Notes: a model not told the origin generated them from the sequence alone. 58,632 bases of DNA from an uncultured Methanobrevibacter sp. (GCA_900318035.1 ONJC01000013.1:1-58632); one strand, 5' to 3'. Counted from the first letter of the stretch, positions 1-10,233 are shown. A program made the numbers and translations.

Positions 1-1356
1 AATGATCAATACTTGCCTTCTAATGGTACTGGTGTTGTTGAGGTTTTACCTTTAATTCCAACCAATACTACTGTTGGTAATGTGACTGGTTATCCTGGTA
101 AGGAAGTAACCATTCCTGTTAATGTTACTGCAGATGACGGCATTCCATTCAATGGTAATGTTACAATAACCTTGCCTGATGGAACTGAGAAAACTGTAGA
201 AATAATTAACGGAACCGGAACTACTACTTGGACTATTCCTGATGATTATGTTCCTGGTGACTATCCGGACAATGCTACATTTGACGGCAGACATCCATAC
301 CTGCCTTCCAACGGCACTGGAATCGTTACCGTATTGCCGATTCCTACTGAAGTAACAATAGGTAATGTTACAGCATATCCTGGTGAAAATGTTACTATTC
401 CAATAAATGTAACAACCCTGGACGGTGTACCATTCAACGGTGATGTAGCTGTTGTAATGCCTGATAATTCCACTCAGATAGTATCTATCGTAAACGGAAC
501 TGGTATAATAACCTGGCATGTTCCTGAGGATTACACTCCGGACAAATATCCTGATACAATCAGATTCCCAGGAACAGAGAAATATGCTCCATCCAATGGT
601 ACAGGTATTATTGAAGTTGTAAAAATCCCAACTCACATAACTGTGGGCAACGTTACAACTTTCGCAGGCCGTGAAGTTACCATTCCAATAAATGTTACTG
701 CAGACGACGGCAAACCGTTTAATGGAAATGTTACAATAACATTGCCAGACGGAACTACCAAAACTGTAGAAATCATTAACGGACAAGGTAGCACTACATG
801 GTTTGTACCTTATGACTACACTCCTGACAAATACCCTGATACAGTCAAATTTGCAGGAGACAACAAGTACTTACCTTCCGAAGGAAAAGGAACAATAACA
901 GTCATTAAAATACCTGTAGACATCATTGTCGGCAACGTAACTGTTCACCCTGGTGAAAAAGTAGTAATTCCTATTAAGGTCATTCCACGTGACGGATCCG
1001 TATTCAACGGAAAAATCACAGTAGAATTACCTGACGGAACTCTGCAAACAATTGAAATCATCAACGGCAAAGGTAATGTGCACTGGACTGTTCCAGAAGA
1101 CTACGTACCTGGAGACTATCTTGTAAAAGCACATTCAGATGAAACAAACATCTATTACCCTGCTAACGGAACTGGAATAATCACAGTTATTGTAGAACCT
1201 CCTGTTCCGGATGATGGAAATAAAACACACAAGGACATTCCGGCTAAAAAAGACTTACCGAAAGACAGTTTAGCTAAATACGAAACTGGTAATCCGATAA
1301 TGGCTTTACTTGCTGTTTTAGCACTCTTAGGTGTAGGCATCAAAAGAAGGAAATAA
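1..1356 (+). CDS. Adhesin-like surface protein, C-terminal part (5' end outside window)
   Basis: The frame is open from the first base, so the N-terminus lies upstream of the window. What is visible is four tandem Ig-like repeats of 95 residues, each with a TVGNVT-type start, a PFNG turn and an IINGxG/TTW core. A proline-rich linker (EPPVPDDG) follows, then a C-terminal anchor made of TGNPI, a hydrophobic helix and a basic IKRRK tail. Many N-x-T/S sequons suggest an extracellular glycosylated protein. This is the usual build of Methanobrevibacter adhesin-like proteins, held in the membrane by the C-terminal helix with the repeats outside. Binding to other cells or host material is inferred from the family only. 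A hairpin with a T-run follows the stop codon. Confidence 0.85.
   Translation, partial: NDQYLPSNGTGVVEVLPLIPTNTTVGNVTGYPGKEVTIPVNVTADDGIPFNGNVTITLPDGTEKTVEIINGTGTTTWTIPDDYVPGDYPDNATFDGRHPYLPSNGTGIVTVLPIPTEVTIGNVTAYPGENVTIPINVTTLDGVPFNGDVAVVMPDNSTQIVSIVNGTGIITWHVPEDYTPDKYPDTIRFPGTEKYAPSNGTGIIEVVKIPTHITVGNVTTFAGREVTIPINVTADDGKPFNGNVTITLPDGTTKTVEIINGQGSTTWFVPYDYTPDKYPDTVKFAGDNKYLPSEGKGTITVIKIPVDIIVGNVTVHPGEKVVIPIKVIPRDGSVFNGKITVELPDGTLQTIEIINGKGNVHWTVPEDYVPGDYLVKAHSDETNIYYPANGTGIITVIVEPPVPDDGNKTHKDIPAKKDLPKDSLAKYETGNPIMALLAVLALLGVGIKRRK
55..1194 (+). repeat. Four tandem 285-bp repeats coding Ig-like domains
   Basis: Repeat units start at 55, 340, 625 and 910, an exact 285-bp (95-codon) period without indels. 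The units have diverged mostly at wobble positions and in short loops, so this is an old but length-locked duplication inside the adhesin-like gene. Confidence 0.9.
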
Positions 1357-1372
1357 AATTTAAACACGTTTA

Positions 1373-1403
1373 AGGAGTTTTACTCAAAACTCCTCTTTTT
1401 TTA
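1373..1403 (+). terminator. Hairpin plus T-run terminator after the adhesin-like gene
   Basis: AGGAGTTTT and AAAACTCCT form a 9-bp perfect stem with an ACTC loop, followed by C and seven T. It sits 17 bases after the stop codon. Confidence 0.75.
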
Positions 1404-1596
1404 TATTTTTTAAAAGACTATTTTTTCAACCCATTACAATGTGCTTTATTCTTATTTCCACTTTTTTTGACTGATTTTTGCTATTTTTTACAAAAAAACA
1501 CCTATTTTAAGTAAAGTATTATATAGGGATAATTTACAAATATAGTGTCATATAATAATTGAGAAAATTTATTTCAAAAATTGTGGTGTTTTTATA

Positions 1597-4500
1597 ATGA
1601 AATATAAGAAAATGATGTTGCTTGTTTGCATAATTACGTGCATGTTATTTACATTTTCATGTGTTTTTGCAAATGATGCAATGAATGAAACAATTAGTCA
1701 AAATGATTTGGAGGCACAGGAGCTTCCAGCAATTAGCAGTGATGTAAATGATACAAATTTTATGGTTGGCGATTCATCATCTGCTTCTAATGTTTATTTT
1801 GATGCATCAGCCGCTAGTGACGGTGATGGTTCAAAATCAAATCCCTATAAGTATTATAAATCAGATAGAGTAAATTTCGGGGATACTGCTTATTTTGCAG
1901 ATGGGGTTTATGATATAACAGATTCAAATTCCATTCAGTCTTCTTCAACATATAAAACAACTTTTATTGGTCAAAGTGTCGAGAAAACTATTTTGAGGTC
2001 TAAACTAACTAATAAGTTTGATTTTACAGTAACAGATAATTCTTATCTTGTTTTGAATAAATTAACAATGATTGGTGTTCACATAAACAACCAGGCTAAT
2101 CTGATAGCTAACAATGTAATGTTTAAAGATAGTGAAGGTTTCAATCAATACTCCAATCCAAGTTTATCTTATTCATATATTTCAAAGATATATGATTCAA
2201 CAGACGGTGGAGTAATTATTTGTGACACTCCTCTAAATAAGGTAACCACTCTGAATTTAACAGGCTGTTCTTTTAACGGCAATTCCGCTTCATCAGGTGG
2301 AGTTATAGCAGCATGTAATTCAATAGTCAATATTCAAAGCTGTGTCTTTTACAACTCCTCAGCAAAACGTTTTGGAGGGGCAATTTACAGTATAGGATCC
2401 AAACTCAACATATATGATTCTTCATTTGACATTAACAATGCTAAATATGGTGGTGCAATATATGCAAATGACACTTCTGTGAATATAAAAAATTCCCAAT
2501 TCACCAAATCACAGGCTTCCAGTTTTGGTGGGGTAATAGCTTCATTTTCAAGCAAATTGGATTTCAATCATGTCATATTCGATGATTATGCTTCTTTAAA
2601 TGATGCTGGAGGAGCAATTTATACCATTGGAGGAACATTAAAAGCTGTTTATTCCACATTTAAGAATGGTTATTCCGATTTTGGTGGAGCTATCTGTAAT
2701 TTGAAGACTGTTTCCACCATTTCAGATTCTGAATTTACTAACAACCATGCAACCCATTACGGTGGTTCAATCTACAATATGTATGGAAGCATGGCCCTAA
2801 CAGGAAATGTCTTCACCAACACTCATGCAGACAGCGGTGGAAGCATATTCAACAGGCTTACAGACTCATTCACTCTATCCAATAACCGTTTCACAGATTC
2901 CACAGCAAATGAAGGAAAAATTGTCTATGTCGATGGTAAAAAGGTTAAGGTAGTACAAAGCGGCAATGTATATGACAGTTCATATGCTCTTTTAGAAAAT
3001 GGAAATCTATATGATATTGACTATTACAAGTCAGTACCTTTAATTAACTATGTTTCAGAATCAGTTGAAAGTATACCTTCTTCATATGATGGAAGAAAGT
3101 ATGGATATGTCACTCCTGCCAAAGATCAGATTCAGGGAGGTAACTGTTGGGCATTTTCAGGTATTGCAACATTGGAATCCTGCCTTAAAAAAGCAACAGG
3201 AATGGATTATGATTTCTCGGAAGAAAATGTCAAAAACCTGATGTATGAATTTTCATTGTTTGATTCCGATACCGGAGTGAGTTCAGGTGGAAACCTCTAC
3301 ATGTTCATTGCTTATCTTGCAGGCTGGTTTGGTCCAACATCTGATGGAAATGATGTTTATGATGACCATTCAGCATTATCCGTAATATATGATTCATTGG
3401 TCCACGTTCAAAATGTTTATGTCTTGCCTGAAAGGCAAACATTCTACGACAACGATAATATTAAATTGGCTGTACTGCAGCACGGTGCCGTTTCTATAGG
3501 TATTGACCTGCCTGAAGGTATGGGGCATGCTGTTACCATTGTCGGTTGGGATGACGAATTTACCGCCAATGACTTTTTAGGAAATAAGGCAGTCGGAGCA
3601 TGGATAATTAAAAACAGTTGGGGTCCAAGTTGGGGTTATGACGGTTTCGGATACCTTTCTTATCAACAGCCTATCAGTTTCGGATATACATTCATATTCA
3701 ACGATGATAAGCCATACACTGACATTTACCAGTATGATTATGCAGGAAAAAGTGGTTTCCACACTATTAAAAGTGAAGAAGTATATATTAAAAACAAATT
3801 CACAGCAAGAAATAATGAAATACTTTCAGCATTTTCAACATATTTTGATGAGCCAACAAATTTCACAGCTTACGTTTATTTAAATGGAAATCTCATGACT
3901 ACCCAAAGCGGATACTCTCAAATGGGATATTATACAATACCACTTACAAATGATGTTTCCCTTAAAAAAGGAGATTCCTTTGAAATTGTTGTCAAAATTT
4001 TCAATGGTTCCCCTATCTATATTCCGATTTGTGACGCTTCTGAAGAAATAACCAAAATGAACTTTGACAAGGGCATTTCATTCTACAGCACAGACGGAGT
4101 ACACTGGACTGATTTATATGAATCAAGTACACCAAGTGTAGCCTGTATAAAAGCATTCACCCGGTTAAAAGAGTTAACCCAAGTGTCAATTGATTTGGAC
4201 CAGCCAGGCAGCGGCGATTCCAATCCGTTCAGCAACATTAATGTGGATGATTTGGTCAACATTAACTTAAATCTTCCAGAATATTTTGTTGAAGGAGGTG
4301 TTCAATATCCTCTTGACGGTCTTTTAACATTTAAAATCAATGATAAGGAGTATTTTGCATTTGTTAAAAATGGAAAAGCATGTCTGAACATTACTTTTGA
4401 AAACGACGGAACATATGATATAAATGTACAGTTCAAATCCAGCAGAATTGTGTCTAATGTTGTCAGCTTCAAGGCAAATGTTGTTAAAACAGCCCAATCC

Positions 4501-7410
4501 AATCTTGTTATTGAGGCAAATGATGTATCCAAATTCTATGGAGGTCCTGAAAAATATGTTGCCACATTAACTGATGGAAAAAATGCCTTAAAAGGAGTTA
4601 ATGTTAAAATTTCATTGAATGGAAAAGAGTACAATACAATTAAAACTGATAATAACGGGCAGATTGTTATTGATTTTAACTTGCCTATTGGATCTTATGA
4701 TGTATCCGCACAATATGGGGGAAAAATCGTTTCAACAAAGTTCAATATTTTGTCAACCATCAGTGTAAATAATATTACTCAGGACTTCATGAATTCTAAG
4801 GTTTCAGCTTCATTTATAAACACTGACGGTAATATCCTTATAAATAAGAAAGTTTCATTCAACGTTGGACTTTATGGAGTAAAATCCGTGCCTATTCAGT
4901 TCAATGCAACTACAGATAAGGTCGGTTCAGCCACTGCTAATGTTAATTTATATACTGGAAAATATTTGGTAACAGTTGTCAACCCGGTTAATAATGAGAA
5001 AAAGGAATTCACATTGGACATATCAAAAATAGATTCTGAATGTTCACTTTCAGTCTATCAGGTAGGCTCTACTGTAATTATTAATGCAACTGTCGGTCCT
5101 TCACTACCGTCAGGTTATGTTGATTTCCTTGTTTCAGGCAAGGTCTATAAAGTTAAAGTCAGTCCTGCTTATATAGATAATAATAGGGTTTCTGTTGCCA
5201 GCTTAAAGCTTCAAAATTTAGCTGTCGGTAAGTATGAGGTATCTGCTGTTTTCTCAGGTGATGACAATCTTAGAGTATCCTCAGATAAAAGAGCATTTTC
5301 AGTTACTAAAAATCCATACAGAATGAATTCAAATAACTACTGGAGTTATTACGGCGGTGCAGGAACCATGGCAAAAATTACCGATGCAAATGGCAAACCT
5401 GTCAAAGGCCAGGTAGTATCTGCGACAATTTTAAATAAAACCTATAAAAGCACAACAGATGAAGACGGTAACGCAATATTCAGTTTGGATTTGGAAGTCG
5501 GAAACTATTCTGTATTGTTTGAATATAACGGCCAGTCACTTTTAAAATATGTTTTCGTTTACTCAACAATTGACGTGGTCACTACCAGTGCGGAATATCT
5601 CAATTCAAATATAGGAGCATATGTCATGTCACCTACTGACGATAATCCTGCCAATTTGAATGTTAAATTCATAATCAATGGAACTGAATATACTGCAATC
5701 ACAGACAGCAAAGGATATGCAAGCGTAAAAGCCGATTTGCCGGTGGGAACTCATACAATAACAATTGTCAATTTATGCAACGGAGAGAAAAAGCAATCCA
5801 AAATATCAATCTATAAAACCACTCCTGAGGTAATACTCAAGAAGACAAAACGTGGTGACGGCATTCTTATATCAGCAAGTCTAACACATCCTTCTGCTGT
5901 TGGTAATGTCGTATTTACCATGGGATCTAAAAAATATACTACAGCAATTATACGCGGAGAGGCAATACTTGCACTGAATGTTCTTGAAGAAGGTTCCTAT
6001 GAGGTATATGCAAATTATATCGGTGATTATAACTTCAACAACATTCTCTCATCCACTCTTAAATTCGATTATGAGCGTACCAATTATACAATAACTGCTC
6101 CAAAAGTTTCAAAATATTATGGTGGTGCTGAAAAATTCACAGTTTCTGTTAAAAACTTCAATAAACCGGTCATAAATGCTATAGTAAATCTCACTATTGG
6201 TGATAAGGTATATAAAGTCAAAACCGATGCCAATGGTGTGGCTACATTCAGCGAAAATTTGAATCCGGATATTTATAGCGTACTCTGCAGTTATGATGAT
6301 AAGATAGCATTATCTGAAATCACAGTTAAATCTACAATAAACCTTGAAGGTGCTGCAGATGGTACATATTCAAAAATAAGTGCGGAATTCACTGATGCAA
6401 AAGGCAGTTTGCTCAAAAACAGTCCTGTTAAATTTAAGGTTGGTTCCAAAGAATATTCACAGACAACAAATGGTTTAGGTATTGCAACATTCGATGCCAA
6501 TTTGGATTTGGGAACATACTCAGTAGCTATTGTCAATCCGACAACCGGTGAAACCAAATACGCTGATTTGGAAGTTACAAGTACAACTCCAACACTTACA
6601 TTATCTGCTGTTAAGGAAAATGGTTTTGATGTTTTAAAGGCAAGTTTACCGAAAGCCACAACAGGTGATGTCGAGTTCGTATTGGATAATGGTGAGGCAT
6701 ACCTGGTTGAAGTACATGACGGTGTTTCCAGACTGGAAGGTCTTGACCCTGGTGAATATATAGTCACTGCGACATATGATGGAGATGAACATTACAAACC
6801 TGTTACAAAATCAATTAAATTCAAGGTTTCTGAAGCCTCTTCCATGGTATGTGATTTGACTGCTTCAAAAGTAACCACCACTTACGGCACCAGTAAAAAC
6901 ATTGTGGTAACTTTGAAGGATTCCAAAGGCAATCCTCTGGTTGGAAGAAAAGTAACCGTTACTTTAAACAATGTTGCATATACTGCTGTAATACCAAGTG
7001 ACGGTGTAGGTGAAATAACCATTCCATCCAATCTGGCCGTGAAAACCTATGATGTAACAGTATCATTTGCCGGTGAAACAGGCATTTCACCAAAAACCAT
7101 AAATACACAAGTTGTGGTTAAAAAGGCAACTCCAAAAATAACAGCTTCTAAAAAGACCTTTAAAGTGAAAGACAAATACAAAAAATATCAGGTAACCTTA
7201 AAAACAAATAAAAATAAGGTTTACAAAAAACAAAAAATCACTATAAAAGTTAACGGTAAGACCTACTCTGCCAAAACAAGCAGCAAAGGAATAGCTACAT
7301 TCAAGCTTACCAAATTAACTAAGAAAGGAACTTTTAAAGCTACTGTTAAATATTCCGGAAACTCCAAATTTAAAGCAGTATCCAAAACTGTAAAAATAAC
7401 TGTTAAATAA
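1597..7410 (+). CDS. Giant adhesin-like protein with beta-helix, papain-type protease and Ig-like repeats
   Basis: This 1937-residue secreted protein starts with a signal peptide (basic MKYKK, a hydrophobic stretch, cleavage near VFA-ND). Residues about 50-450 are beta-helix repeats marked by recurring GG(A/V)I and GGxIY motifs. Residues about 490-720 are a C1A cysteine protease: oxyanion Gln near 511, catalytic Cys517 in GGNCWAF, His644 in GHAVTIVGW and Asn673 in KNSWG, so the triad is complete. From about 870 to the end are Ig-like repeats, closing with a lysine-rich domain (KKATPKITASKKTFKVK). No C-terminal membrane helix is seen, so attachment to pseudomurein is likely through the basic end domain. 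The role could be cell-wall turnover, cleavage of surface proteins or adhesion. The start is set by the signal peptide and a GGTG about 10 bases upstream. Confidence 0.88.
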   Translation: MKYKKMMLLVCIITCMLFTFSCVFANDAMNETISQNDLEAQELPAISSDVNDTNFMVGDSSSASNVYFDASAASDGDGSKSNPYKYYKSDRVNFGDTAYFADGVYDITDSNSIQSSSTYKTTFIGQSVEKTILRSKLTNKFDFTVTDNSYLVLNKLTMIGVHINNQANLIANNVMFKDSEGFNQYSNPSLSYSYISKIYDSTDGGVIICDTPLNKVTTLNLTGCSFNGNSASSGGVIAACNSIVNIQSCVFYNSSAKRFGGAIYSIGSKLNIYDSSFDINNAKYGGAIYANDTSVNIKNSQFTKSQASSFGGVIASFSSKLDFNHVIFDDYASLNDAGGAIYTIGGTLKAVYSTFKNGYSDFGGAICNLKTVSTISDSEFTNNHATHYGGSIYNMYGSMALTGNVFTNTHADSGGSIFNRLTDSFTLSNNRFTDSTANEGKIVYVDGKKVKVVQSGNVYDSSYALLENGNLYDIDYYKSVPLINYVSESVESIPSSYDGRKYGYVTPAKDQIQGGNCWAFSGIATLESCLKKATGMDYDFSEENVKNLMYEFSLFDSDTGVSSGGNLYMFIAYLAGWFGPTSDGNDVYDDHSALSVIYDSLVHVQNVYVLPERQTFYDNDNIKLAVLQHGAVSIGIDLPEGMGHAVTIVGWDDEFTANDFLGNKAVGAWIIKNSWGPSWGYDGFGYLSYQQPISFGYTFIFNDDKPYTDIYQYDYAGKSGFHTIKSEEVYIKNKFTARNNEILSAFSTYFDEPTNFTAYVYLNGNLMTTQSGYSQMGYYTIPLTNDVSLKKGDSFEIVVKIFNGSPIYIPICDASEEITKMNFDKGISFYSTDGVHWTDLYESSTPSVACIKAFTRLKELTQVSIDLDQPGSGDSNPFSNINVDDLVNINLNLPEYFVEGGVQYPLDGLLTFKINDKEYFAFVKNGKACLNITFENDGTYDINVQFKSSRIVSNVVSFKANVVKTAQSNLVIEANDVSKFYGGPEKYVATLTDGKNALKGVNVKISLNGKEYNTIKTDNNGQIVIDFNLPIGSYDVSAQYGGKIVSTKFNILSTISVNNITQDFMNSKVSASFINTDGNILINKKVSFNVGLYGVKSVPIQFNATTDKVGSATANVNLYTGKYLVTVVNPVNNEKKEFTLDISKIDSECSLSVYQVGSTVIINATVGPSLPSGYVDFLVSGKVYKVKVSPAYIDNNRVSVASLKLQNLAVGKYEVSAVFSGDDNLRVSSDKRAFSVTKNPYRMNSNNYWSYYGGAGTMAKITDANGKPVKGQVVSATILNKTYKSTTDEDGNAIFSLDLEVGNYSVLFEYNGQSLLKYVFVYSTIDVVTTSAEYLNSNIGAYVMSPTDDNPANLNVKFIINGTEYTAITDSKGYASVKADLPVGTHTITIVNLCNGEKKQSKISIYKTTPEVILKKTKRGDGILISASLTHPSAVGNVVFTMGSKKYTTAIIRGEAILALNVLEEGSYEVYANYIGDYNFNNILSSTLKFDYERTNYTITAPKVSKYYGGAEKFTVSVKNFNKPVINAIVNLTIGDKVYKVKTDANGVATFSENLNPDIYSVLCSYDDKIALSEITVKSTINLEGAADGTYSKISAEFTDAKGSLLKNSPVKFKVGSKEYSQTTNGLGIATFDANLDLGTYSVAIVNPTTGETKYADLEVTSTTPTLTLSAVKENGFDVLKASLPKATTGDVEFVLDNGEAYLVEVHDGVSRLEGLDPGEYIVTATYDGDEHYKPVTKSIKFKVSEASSMVCDLTASKVTTTYGTSKNIVVTLKDSKGNPLVGRKVTVTLNNVAYTAVIPSDGVGEITIPSNLAVKTYDVTVSFAGETGISPKTINTQVVVKKATPKITASKKTFKVKDKYKKYQVTLKTNKNKVYKKQKITIKVNGKTYSAKTSSKGIATFKLTKLTKKGTFKATVKYSGNSKFKAVSKTVKITVK

Positions 7411-7440
7411 GTGATTTTTTTCACTTATTTTTTCTTTCTT
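7406..7440 (+). terminator. Terminator after the giant adhesin-like gene
   Basis: AAATAAGTGA pairs with TCACTTATTT around a short T loop, followed by T-rich sequence. The left arm overlaps the stop codon. Confidence 0.7.
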
Positions 7441-7723
7441 TTTTTTTGATGTTTCGCAATTAATAGATGGAAAAATTCAATATTTGTGGAAGCTTATCTA
7501 CATTATTCAATAGACTTACTTGATAATTATCTTCAAGTTTGATAAAATAAAAAATCCGTTAAAGATAATTTATTTAAATTTTGATAATGTCATTATATGA
7601 GTATGTCTCTTCAATATTTTTGAAGTCATATCAGGTTCTATGATTAGATGGTTTTAGATATAAAAATTAGTTCATCCCCAGGTTTTAATTGGGGATTTTA
7701 AAAAGTTTTAAATTTAATTATTT
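7411..7723. other. Intergenic region between convergent genes, with second terminator hairpin
   Basis: No gene is seen in these 313 bases. Besides the T-tailed hairpin at the left end, a 7-bp perfect stem (ATCCCCA at 7674-7680, TGGGGAT at 7690-7696) lies 28 bases beyond the stop codon of the minus-strand methyltransferase gene and is followed on the minus strand by a T-rich stretch, so it probably ends that transcript. Confidence 0.6.
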
Positions 7724-8503
7724 CTATTTTTCCAAAACTGCAATATAGTCCATTCTTTTTCTTAACAATGGAAGCCATGTGACTAGTCTATAATGGGGTT
7801 TGAAAACATTTACTCCATCAAAAAGGTTCACGTCTTTTATCCATTTAAAGTTGCGATTGAATTCTGTTAGTTCATGACCTTTTTCAACGCCCCATATGAA
7901 TTTGGAGTTGGTGTCTTCTATTGATTCCTCTTTTGTGTTTTTAACAGAAACGGGCGGCATTATTTCCATGAAAATTGTGCATTCGTCAAAGTTAGCATCT
8001 ATTATGTTTATGATGTCCGCCACATCTTTCTGATTCAGATACATTGTCAGCCCTTCTACAATGAACAGAACATCATTTCTTATTAGAATTTCATCAGCCC
8101 AGCTAGGATCCATTGCAGAGTATGCAAGTGTTGTTACTCTGTCGGTATCTTCAATATATTTAAGCCTGTAATTGGCTGAATTTTTTAAATCAACATTATA
8201 CCAGTTAATTTGCCCATTGTCAAGCCTGTTGAATCGTGTATCCATTCCTGATGCTATATTGACAATGGTACATTCTGGGTGGGAATTGATATAGTCTCCA
8301 ACCATTTCATCCAATACGATTGTTCTTGCAATTGTACCGAGTTGCATGAATTTGTCCTTTTCAGCTATGCTGAAATCATAATCGATTTTAGAGATTACTT
8401 CAATGGCTTTTGAATCATAGAATTTATGATTTTTCTCTTGTGAATGTTTTGCTTTTGCAAACAATGTTAAAAGCATTGTTTTTTCTACGCCTTCTAAATT
8501 CAT
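7724..8503 (-). CDS. SAM-dependent O-methyltransferase, LCMT/TcmP family
   Basis: The 259-residue protein matches the leucine carboxyl methyltransferase (PPM1/TcmP) family. Visible marks are the SAM-binding NIASGMDTRFNRL segment (residues about 83-95; the family norm is LGAGLDTR), an acidic pair in YNVDL, and LFIVEGLTMYL (family EGvlMYL). Family members methylate carboxyl or hydroxyl groups on small molecules, polyketides or protein C-termini; the substrate here is unknown. It is probably cytosolic and stands alone, transcribed on the minus strand from the AT-rich gap before the Cas4-like nuclease gene. The family is common in bacteria and scattered in archaea, so transfer is possible. Confidence 0.75.
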   Translation of the reverse strand: MNLEGVEKTMLLTLFAKAKHSQEKNHKFYDSKAIEVISKIDYDFSIAEKDKFMQLGTIARTIVLDEMVGDYINSHPECTIVNIASGMDTRFNRLDNGQINWYNVDLKNSANYRLKYIEDTDRVTTLAYSAMDPSWADEILIRNDVLFIVEGLTMYLNQKDVADIINIIDANFDECTIFMEIMPPVSVKNTKEESIEDTNSKFIWGVEKGHELTEFNRNFKWIKDVNLFDGVNVFKPHYRLVTWLPLLRKRMDYIAVLEK

Positions 8504-8611
8504 AAGTTTTCCTCATATCTGAATTATTTTTAATTAATGTTATGTTGATAAACTATATAAATTTTTAGGCATGCCTAAATTTTTTAGAATATAAAAAAAA
8601 TTTTCATTAAT

Positions 8612-9331
8612 TCATCTGAAAAAATAGAAATCGTCATCACAGAGATGTCTGTAGGTGCAGTGTCTGCACAGATATTGCCTTCTGGCCGGAAATTCCCCAT
8701 TATTTATTTTAGCTCTTACTTCACGCAATGTTTCAACGGCTTCCTGAATTTCACTGTCATTTAGGTATTTGCGTTTGTTGTCTTCATTCGAAACTTCCAA
8801 TAATTTTAAACGGCCGTTTTTTGTAAAGAATATGCCGACATGACTTACAGGCTTTTCATATACATGTTCGACAAGTAATTTGTAATAGCACAATTCACGG
8901 CGATATTTATGAAACGAACTGGAATTGCTTGTTTTATAGTCGATTACAACAAGCTCCCCATTTTCATCCTCCAGAATAATATCACAAATCCCTGAAAAAC
9001 GATTTTCCTCATCTATAATGTATTCTTCCTGACAAAAAAGCTTGTAGTTGTTTTCAACAAAGGCTTTTTTGAAAAATAATCCAAGATTGTCAACGTGATC
9101 ATAAATATGGCCAAAATTAAGTTCATAGGCAATTTTTATAAGTTCATTGTCAATGTCAATTTCACTCAGGTCATCTCCGAATTTCTCGGAAAACTTTTCG
9201 GCAATAAGATGAACATCGCTTCCCAAAATCATGTACTTATTGGGCTCGGTTTCAATTTCATCTATGTATTGGAATTTAAATTCCAGGGGACACTTGAGAT
9301 ATGTGTTGACTTTTGACTTTGATAATCTCAT
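8612..9331 (-). CDS. Cas4/RecB-like PD-(D/E)XK nuclease with Fe-S cysteines
   Basis: The 239-residue protein has the layout of Cas4-like RecB-family nucleases. An N-terminal Cys14 (YLKCPLEF) and a C-terminal trio in CRHCTYRHLC supply four cysteines expected to bind a 4Fe-4S cluster. Between them are GSDVHLIAEKF (motif with His), GICDIILED (metal-binding Asp) and VVIDYKT (the D-x-K of the nuclease core). No CRISPR repeats or other cas genes are in the window, so a role in general DNA repair or end processing is more likely than spacer acquisition. Start chosen at MRLSKSKVNTYLKCP, which fits the usual short N-terminus. Confidence 0.8.
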   Translation of the reverse strand: MRLSKSKVNTYLKCPLEFKFQYIDEIETEPNKYMILGSDVHLIAEKFSEKFGDDLSEIDIDNELIKIAYELNFGHIYDHVDNLGLFFKKAFVENNYKLFCQEEYIIDEENRFSGICDIILEDENGELVVIDYKTSNSSSFHKYRRELCYYKLLVEHVYEKPVSHVGIFFTKNGRLKLLEVSNEDNKRKYLNDSEIQEAVETLREVRAKINNGEFPARRQYLCRHCTYRHLCDDDFYFFR

Positions 9332-9396
9332 AAGTTAATATTTATATAATCTTTTTAAAATATATTATTATAACAATTAATAGGAGAGTTTTAAAA

Positions 9397-9939
9397 ATGA
9401 AAATTGTAGCACTTCAAGCAAGCCCCCGTAAAGGCGGAAACTGTGACGTATTGATGGATGAAATGATAAAAGGAATAGAAGAAAACGGCGGAGAAGTTGA
9501 AAAATTCTATCTGGAAAAATGTGAAATAGCCCCTTGTAAAGCATGCATGCACTGCGCTGAAAATCCTGAATGTATAAGGGCAGACGACGGTAACAAGATT
9601 ATTGATGAGCTTGTAGCAGCTGATGGAGTAATCTTTGCAACACCTATCTACTATGGTCAAATGTCAGCACAAGGAAAACTGATTATCGACAGATTCTATG
9701 CTATCGGACAAAACCCTGATAAAAGCCTATCAGGTAAAGCCGCACTGATTTTCACTGAAAATCAACCGGAAGGAACCTATGCAGATTACATTGAACTTAC
9801 AAAATTCTCACCATTCACATTCATGGGATATGAAGTAATTGGTCATGTTGATGCGGGCAGTGCAGGCCCTGCTGGAATTGTAGCTGAAGAACAAGAAGAT
9901 AAATTAAAAGAAGCTTATGAATTAGGTTTAAAATTTTAG
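9397..9939 (+). CDS. Iron-sulfur flavoprotein / NADPH-dependent FMN reductase family
   Basis: The 180-residue flavodoxin-fold protein begins with MKIVALQASPRKGGNCD, the FMN phosphate loop of this family. A compact cysteine cluster, C-x5-C-x2-C-x2-C-x6-C (CEIAPCKACMHC plus PEC), follows the second strand, as in the iron-sulfur flavoproteins of methanogens, which carry FMN and a 4Fe-4S cluster and pass single electrons, probably from ferredoxin. ATPIYYGQMS is the typical FMN-edge motif. A GGAGAG ribosome site lies before the ATG. It is monocistronic and convergent with the nuclease remnant downstream, separated by a shared palindromic terminator. Confidence 0.83.
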   Translation: MKIVALQASPRKGGNCDVLMDEMIKGIEENGGEVEKFYLEKCEIAPCKACMHCAENPECIRADDGNKIIDELVAADGVIFATPIYYGQMSAQGKLIIDRFYAIGQNPDKSLSGKAALIFTENQPEGTYADYIELTKFSPFTFMGYEVIGHVDAGSAGPAGIVAEEQEDKLKEAYELGLKF

Positions 9940-9961
9940 ATTAGAATTAAAATTCTAATCT
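9938..9961. terminator. Palindromic bidirectional terminator
   Basis: AGATTAGAATT and AATTCTAATCT form an 11-bp perfect stem around AA, between convergent genes and overlapping both stop codon regions. Confidence 0.7.
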
Positions 9962-10170
9962 ATACTCATTATTTTTTCAATTTCGCTCACGTTTTTGTTG
10001 ATTAGTTTGGAAGTTTCTTCCATGGTGTAATTCTTTAATAATTCCTGAATAATATTTTTTTCACCGATAATAATTCCTTCTTTTTTCCCTTCTTTTATTC
10101 CTTCTTTCAGTGCTTCGTTTCCTTGTTCCTCTTTCCATTGTGCGAAAACGCCTTTGGTTCTACCTTCCAT
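9955..10170 (-). pseudogene. Truncated C-terminal copy of the neighbouring Rpn-type nuclease
   Basis: These 71 codons (MEGRTKGVFAQWKEEQ start) repeat the last part of the intact gene upstream, almost identically at first and then diverging. The nuclease domain is absent and a stop lies a few codons before the ATG in frame, so this is a leftover of a tandem duplication rather than a working gene. It lacks several EGK/EGI units that the full copy carries, showing that the 4-residue repeat number changes between copies. It might still make a small helical peptide, since an ATG is kept. Confidence 0.7.
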
Positions 10171-10233
10171 GTTAATCCTCTTTTATGTACTTAATGATGA
10201 TTAAATTGGAAAACAGTTTGGTATTAATGTTAA

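Noticed and set aside
52..786. Long minus-strand open frame within the adhesin-like gene
   Set aside because: Mirrors the 285-bp repeats; the plus strand has the family motifs and the anchor.
8612..9331. Cas4-like nuclease as evidence of a CRISPR system
   Set aside because: No other cas gene or CRISPR array in the window; solo Cas4-like nucleases are common in archaea.
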